From contig NZ_CALGRE010000056.1 in the NCBI RefSeq assembly GCF_937958975.1, positions 1 to 8,328 on the forward strand: a stretch of DNA of 8,328 bases. The letters are read 5' to 3'. Both the position numbers and the translations under genes were made by a program. Of the stretch, positions 6,084-8,328 are shown one piece after another. How positions within the stretch are numbered: position 1 is the first letter of the stretch; each line of letters opens with the position of its first letter. This DNA comes from an uncultured Eubacterium sp. GTDB lineage: Bacteria; Bacillota; Clostridia; Lachnospirales; Lachnospiraceae. Under the pieces are notes generated by a model. The model was not told the origin of the DNA and searched no databases. It worked only from the letters and a program-made list of their open reading frames with translations.

Positions 6084-6403
6084 TTGATATAACGGAATTT
6101 ACAAGGGCGGTAAAACGTGTTGCCGTTCAGGCTGTTAAAGAAACAGTTCCGGCTAACGCTGTGTTTGGAACAGTTGTTTCTGCCGAGCCGTTGCAAATAG
6201 ATGTTGGATATGAAAAACCTATAAGCGGAAGTCTTATAATACTACCGCTATGTTTTGATAAAAAAACATATACAACTACAAGCAGCGGTAGTCCGCCGCA
6301 TAGACACACAATAGAAATTGATAACAGCCTAAAGGTAGGAGACAAAGTTGCACTGCTTAAAATGCAGGGCGGTCAAAGACATGTTGTATTGGGGGTTGTG
6401 TAA
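6080..6403 (+). CDS. xkdR: XkdR-like baseplate/hub protein (DUF2577)
   Basis: A 107-residue protein of the DUF2577 family, always found between XkdQ and XkdS. An N-terminal helix (residues 5-22) is followed by a beta-rich body (FGTVVSAEPLQIDVGY, GSLIILPL, GDKVALLKMQGGQRHVVLGV) that looks like an OB-type fold. Residues 72-76 are PPHRH; an H-x-H motif of this kind binds metal at the tip of some phage spikes, and the family may hold a related role, which is inference. Translation is coupled to the hub gene (ATGA overlap), with GGAGG at 6066-6070. The TAA stop shares one base with the next ATG. Confidence 0.8.
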   Translation: MIDITEFTRAVKRVAVQAVKETVPANAVFGTVVSAEPLQIDVGYEKPISGSLIILPLCFDKKTYTTTSSGSPPHRHTIEIDNSLKVGDKVALLKMQGGQRHVVLGVV

Positions 6404-6816
6404 TGTTACCAATTATATCTACGCCTAGAGAAAAAATTATTGATACTAAAATAGTTATATACCCCTCTAAAACATATGAAATAGATTGGGAAAACAAATG
6501 TATAGCTGGGTCAATTGACGGCGTAAAAGCGTTACAGCAATCAATACACTTAATTTTACTAACTCAAAGGTATCGTTATCCAATATATAGTTGGGATTAT
6601 GCTACAGATATTGACCCTCTATACGGTATGAGAAAAGATTTTGTTGTGCCTGAACTGCAATGTAGAATACGTGAAGCATTATTACAAGATGATAGGATAA
6701 CGGACATTATAGATTTTAAAATTAACCATATAGAAAGAGGCAAATATGATGTTAGTTTTGCGGTGAAGAACAAAATATCAGATACGCTCTACATAAATGA
6801 GGTGATAGAAGCATGA
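6403..6816 (+). CDS. xkdS: XkdS-like baseplate wedge protein (DUF2634, gp25-like)
   Basis: A 137-residue protein with the features of DUF2634/gp25-like wedge proteins, which initiate sheath assembly on the baseplate. Visible landmarks are DWENKCIAGSIDGVKALQQS (~27-46; the family usually shows a G-x-D-A-(L/V)-x-Q motif), LLTQRYRYPIYSWDYATDID (~50-69; the 'eR..ypiys.dyG' block), and an alternating beta/alpha C-terminus RIREALLQDDRITDI. The start overlaps the previous TAA by one base, with GGGGGTTG at 6391-6398 as ribosome site; the stop overlaps the J gene (ATGA). Compact size and order match B. subtilis XkdR-S-T. Confidence 0.85.
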   Translation: MLPIISTPREKIIDTKIVIYPSKTYEIDWENKCIAGSIDGVKALQQSIHLILLTQRYRYPIYSWDYATDIDPLYGMRKDFVVPELQCRIREALLQDDRITDIIDFKINHIERGKYDVSFAVKNKISDTLYINEVIEA

Positions 6817-8328
6817 TTACTAGCAACTATGATTTTGGAGATATAACAAATAGAATGTTGCAAAGAGTACCAAGTAAAATTGATAAAAGACAAGGCTCAT
6901 TGATTTATAACGCTGTAGCCCCGGCAAGTTTGGAATTTGCAAAAATATATCTTATGTTACAAGCAATAGAAAAAGAAGCCTTTCCCGATACTGCAAGCAT
7001 AGAATATTTGAAGAGACATGCCAAAATGAAAAATTTATCTCTTAATGAAGCCACTTATGCCATTGTTAGGGGTGAATTTAACAAGAAAATACCTGAGGGA
7101 ACACGATTCAGCTTACAAGACAGCGAATTAAATTATATAGTAATGTCTGAAAGTCCCAAATGGGATGGGGACAATGCACGGTTATATTATTATTTGATGA
7201 TGTGTGAAACAACCGGGAGTAAAGGCAATCAAACCGGAAACTTAATACCCATAACCGACATAGAAGGATTAACTGTTGCTAAAATTGTTGGCATTGCTAC
7301 TTATGGTACAGACACAGAGACTACGGAAAAATTTAGGAACAGATATTTTGATACTATTTTAAACCCACCTTTTGGCGGCAACCGTGCTGACTACAAGAGA
7401 TATATCAGGTCTATAAATGGTGTAGGAGCTTGCCGATTGATAAGAACGCCATCAGGCGGCGGTACTGTTGGCGTTATTATCTGCGACAGCGAATATAACG
7501 AGCCGTCTCACGAGTTGGTTGGCAGTGTGCAAACGTTAATTGACCCGGTTGTTAACAGCGGCAACGGTTTTGGAATGGCACCAATAGGACATAGAGTTAC
7601 TGTATCAGCTGTAGAAACGGTTGGAATAGAGGTTATTTCCAAAATTGAGTATCAAGAGGGTTATACCTGGAACGATATAACTGAAAGTTATCAAAATACT
7701 ATATCAGATTATTTTGCTGAATTAAACGAATCATGGGGAGATATAGACCCTGATAATATAGTCGTTAGAATGACACAAATAGAACAAAGAATTTTGAATT
7801 TGAATGGGGTTTTAGACGTTGTTGATATAAAATTATATCCTTATGGAGAGAACGCGACTACAAATAATTTTTCGGTGCCTGACGGCAAACTTGTCTCTAA
7901 TTGCTCTACAGGTTGGGAGCCGTTGTCGTTAAATGCAGGGGTAGAAGCCAAAATATCAAAAGACCCATCAGGAAACGGAAATGCTGTTAAGTTTTTATGC
8001 GGCTCAGACGTATATGGAAACGGTTGGTCTTATGATATAGCTAGACTTCTTGATAAAAAGCCAACAGATTTCATAGAGGCAACGGGATATTTAACTGTCT
8101 CGTTTGAACTTTTTCAGCCTGAAAACAGTAGGGGATTAGGTAATTTCTATATTGATTTGAGCGGTAATAAAATCATTAAAAACAGCGACGGTGGAAACAC
8201 ATATACATACGGACGGTTAAGCGGTTATGAACCAAATACAACTGAAATAAAAATTATTGGCGGTAGTGCTAAGACGAGCGACGGTGTGGATAAGGTGCAC
8301 ATAGCAAATGAAAAAGTTTTGGGAAATT
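6813..8328 (+). CDS. xkdT: Baseplate wedge protein J (XkdT-like) with C-terminal jelly-roll extension, 3' truncated
   Basis: At least 505 residues are encoded before the window ends in mid-codon. Residues 1-~352 match Baseplate_J/XkdT, the protein that joins wedges around the hub: an N-terminal MLQRVPSKIDKRQGSLIYNA, then SIEYLKRHAK (~65-75), a beta-rich GEFNKKIPEGTRF, GSKGNQTGNLIPI, and the highly characteristic GTDTETTEKFRNRYFD (from G165) plus NPPFGGNRADYKRY and GVGACRLIRTPSGGGTVGV. B. subtilis XkdT, about 348 residues, stops near this point. Here residues ~359-505 continue with a jelly-roll-like segment (GKLVSNCSTGWE, NGNAVKFLCGSDVYGNGWSY, YLTVSFELFQP, NTTEIKII, DKVHIANEKVLGN) typical of carbohydrate-binding modules. 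GAGGTGA at 6798-6804 serves ATG 6813. The missing last strands are what the fragment at 1-143 supplies. Confidence 0.85.
   Translation, partial: MITSNYDFGDITNRMLQRVPSKIDKRQGSLIYNAVAPASLEFAKIYLMLQAIEKEAFPDTASIEYLKRHAKMKNLSLNEATYAIVRGEFNKKIPEGTRFSLQDSELNYIVMSESPKWDGDNARLYYYLMMCETTGSKGNQTGNLIPITDIEGLTVAKIVGIATYGTDTETTEKFRNRYFDTILNPPFGGNRADYKRYIRSINGVGACRLIRTPSGGGTVGVIICDSEYNEPSHELVGSVQTLIDPVVNSGNGFGMAPIGHRVTVSAVETVGIEVISKIEYQEGYTWNDITESYQNTISDYFAELNESWGDIDPDNIVVRMTQIEQRILNLNGVLDVVDIKLYPYGENATTNNFSVPDGKLVSNCSTGWEPLSLNAGVEAKISKDPSGNGNAVKFLCGSDVYGNGWSYDIARLLDKKPTDFIEATGYLTVSFELFQPENSRGLGNFYIDLSGNKIIKNSDGGNTYTYGRLSGYEPNTTEIKIIGGSAKTSDGVDKVHIANEKVLGN

Noticed and set aside
193..6345. Several open frames on the minus strand (for example 193-462, 2956-3438, 6127-6345)
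   Set aside because: Each lies antisense to a convincing gene, lacks a ribosome site and gives low-complexity or Phe/Leu/Ser-rich protein with no family pattern.
1..8328. Alternative genetic code with TGA read as tryptophan
   Set aside because: Apart from the hypothetical end join, no long gene contains an in-frame TGA, TGG encodes the expected tryptophans, and TGA stops coincide with overlapping starts.
1..8328. CRISPR array, tRNA, rRNA, insertion sequence or replication origin
   Set aside because: No regularly spaced repeats, cloverleaf-like segments, transposase motifs or iterons were found on either strand.

Overview
The window is about 8.3 kb of low-GC, gene-dense DNA read entirely on the + strand. 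It carries the baseplate and tail-fibre end of a contractile-tailed (myovirus-type) phage, prophage or phage-tail-like particle of the PBSX/Xkd lineage. AT-rich codons (many ATA and AGA), strong GGAGG-type ribosome sites and the protein families (XkdQ-R-S-T-U-X, a zinc-ribbon membrane protein, BspA-like repeats) point to a Firmicutes host, probably a Clostridia-class gut-type bacterium. The host assignment is inference. I saw no integrase, capsid, packaging, replication, tRNA, rRNA or CRISPR sequence.

Layout. (1) 1-143: the last 46 codons of a gene whose sequence looks like the end of a jelly-roll carbohydrate-binding domain. (2) 152-2690: XkdU-like baseplate protein, a mosaic tail fibre (anchor, YadA-like beta-roll, coiled coil, BspA-like leucine-rich repeats), a small coiled-coil protein in the XkdW position, and XkdX. 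(3) 2680-2905: a truncated small tail-cluster gene with a terminator-like hairpin inside it and an unrecognised remnant. (4) 2915-4002: a self-contained cargo gene ('moron') with its own near-consensus promoter, a zinc-ribbon/three-helix membrane protein, and its own terminator. (5) 4023-8328: a four-gene overlapping operon. It encodes a hub protein fused to two wall-degrading domains (CHAP and glucosaminidase), a DUF2577 protein (XkdR), a gp25-like DUF2634 protein (XkdS), and baseplate wedge protein J (XkdT) with an extra jelly-roll domain cut by the window end.

How the parts work together. XkdQ is the hub beneath the tail tube and carries enzymes to open the peptidoglycan. XkdR probably belongs to the hub/spike, XkdS and XkdT are wedge proteins, XkdU joins the baseplate to the fibre, and the fibre (and perhaps the J extension) recognises the cell surface.

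The main anomaly is the order. These families normally run Q-R-S-T-U-V-W-X, but here U-V-W-X comes first, then the cargo gene, then Q-R-S-T. The gene cut at the right end and the gene cut at the left end also look like the two halves of one protein, in phase with each other. The window therefore looks like one turn of a circle, or one period of a tandemly repeated baseplate module, or a collapsed assembly of such a repeat. A direct join would give the codon TGA where the domain pattern predicts tryptophan (TGG).
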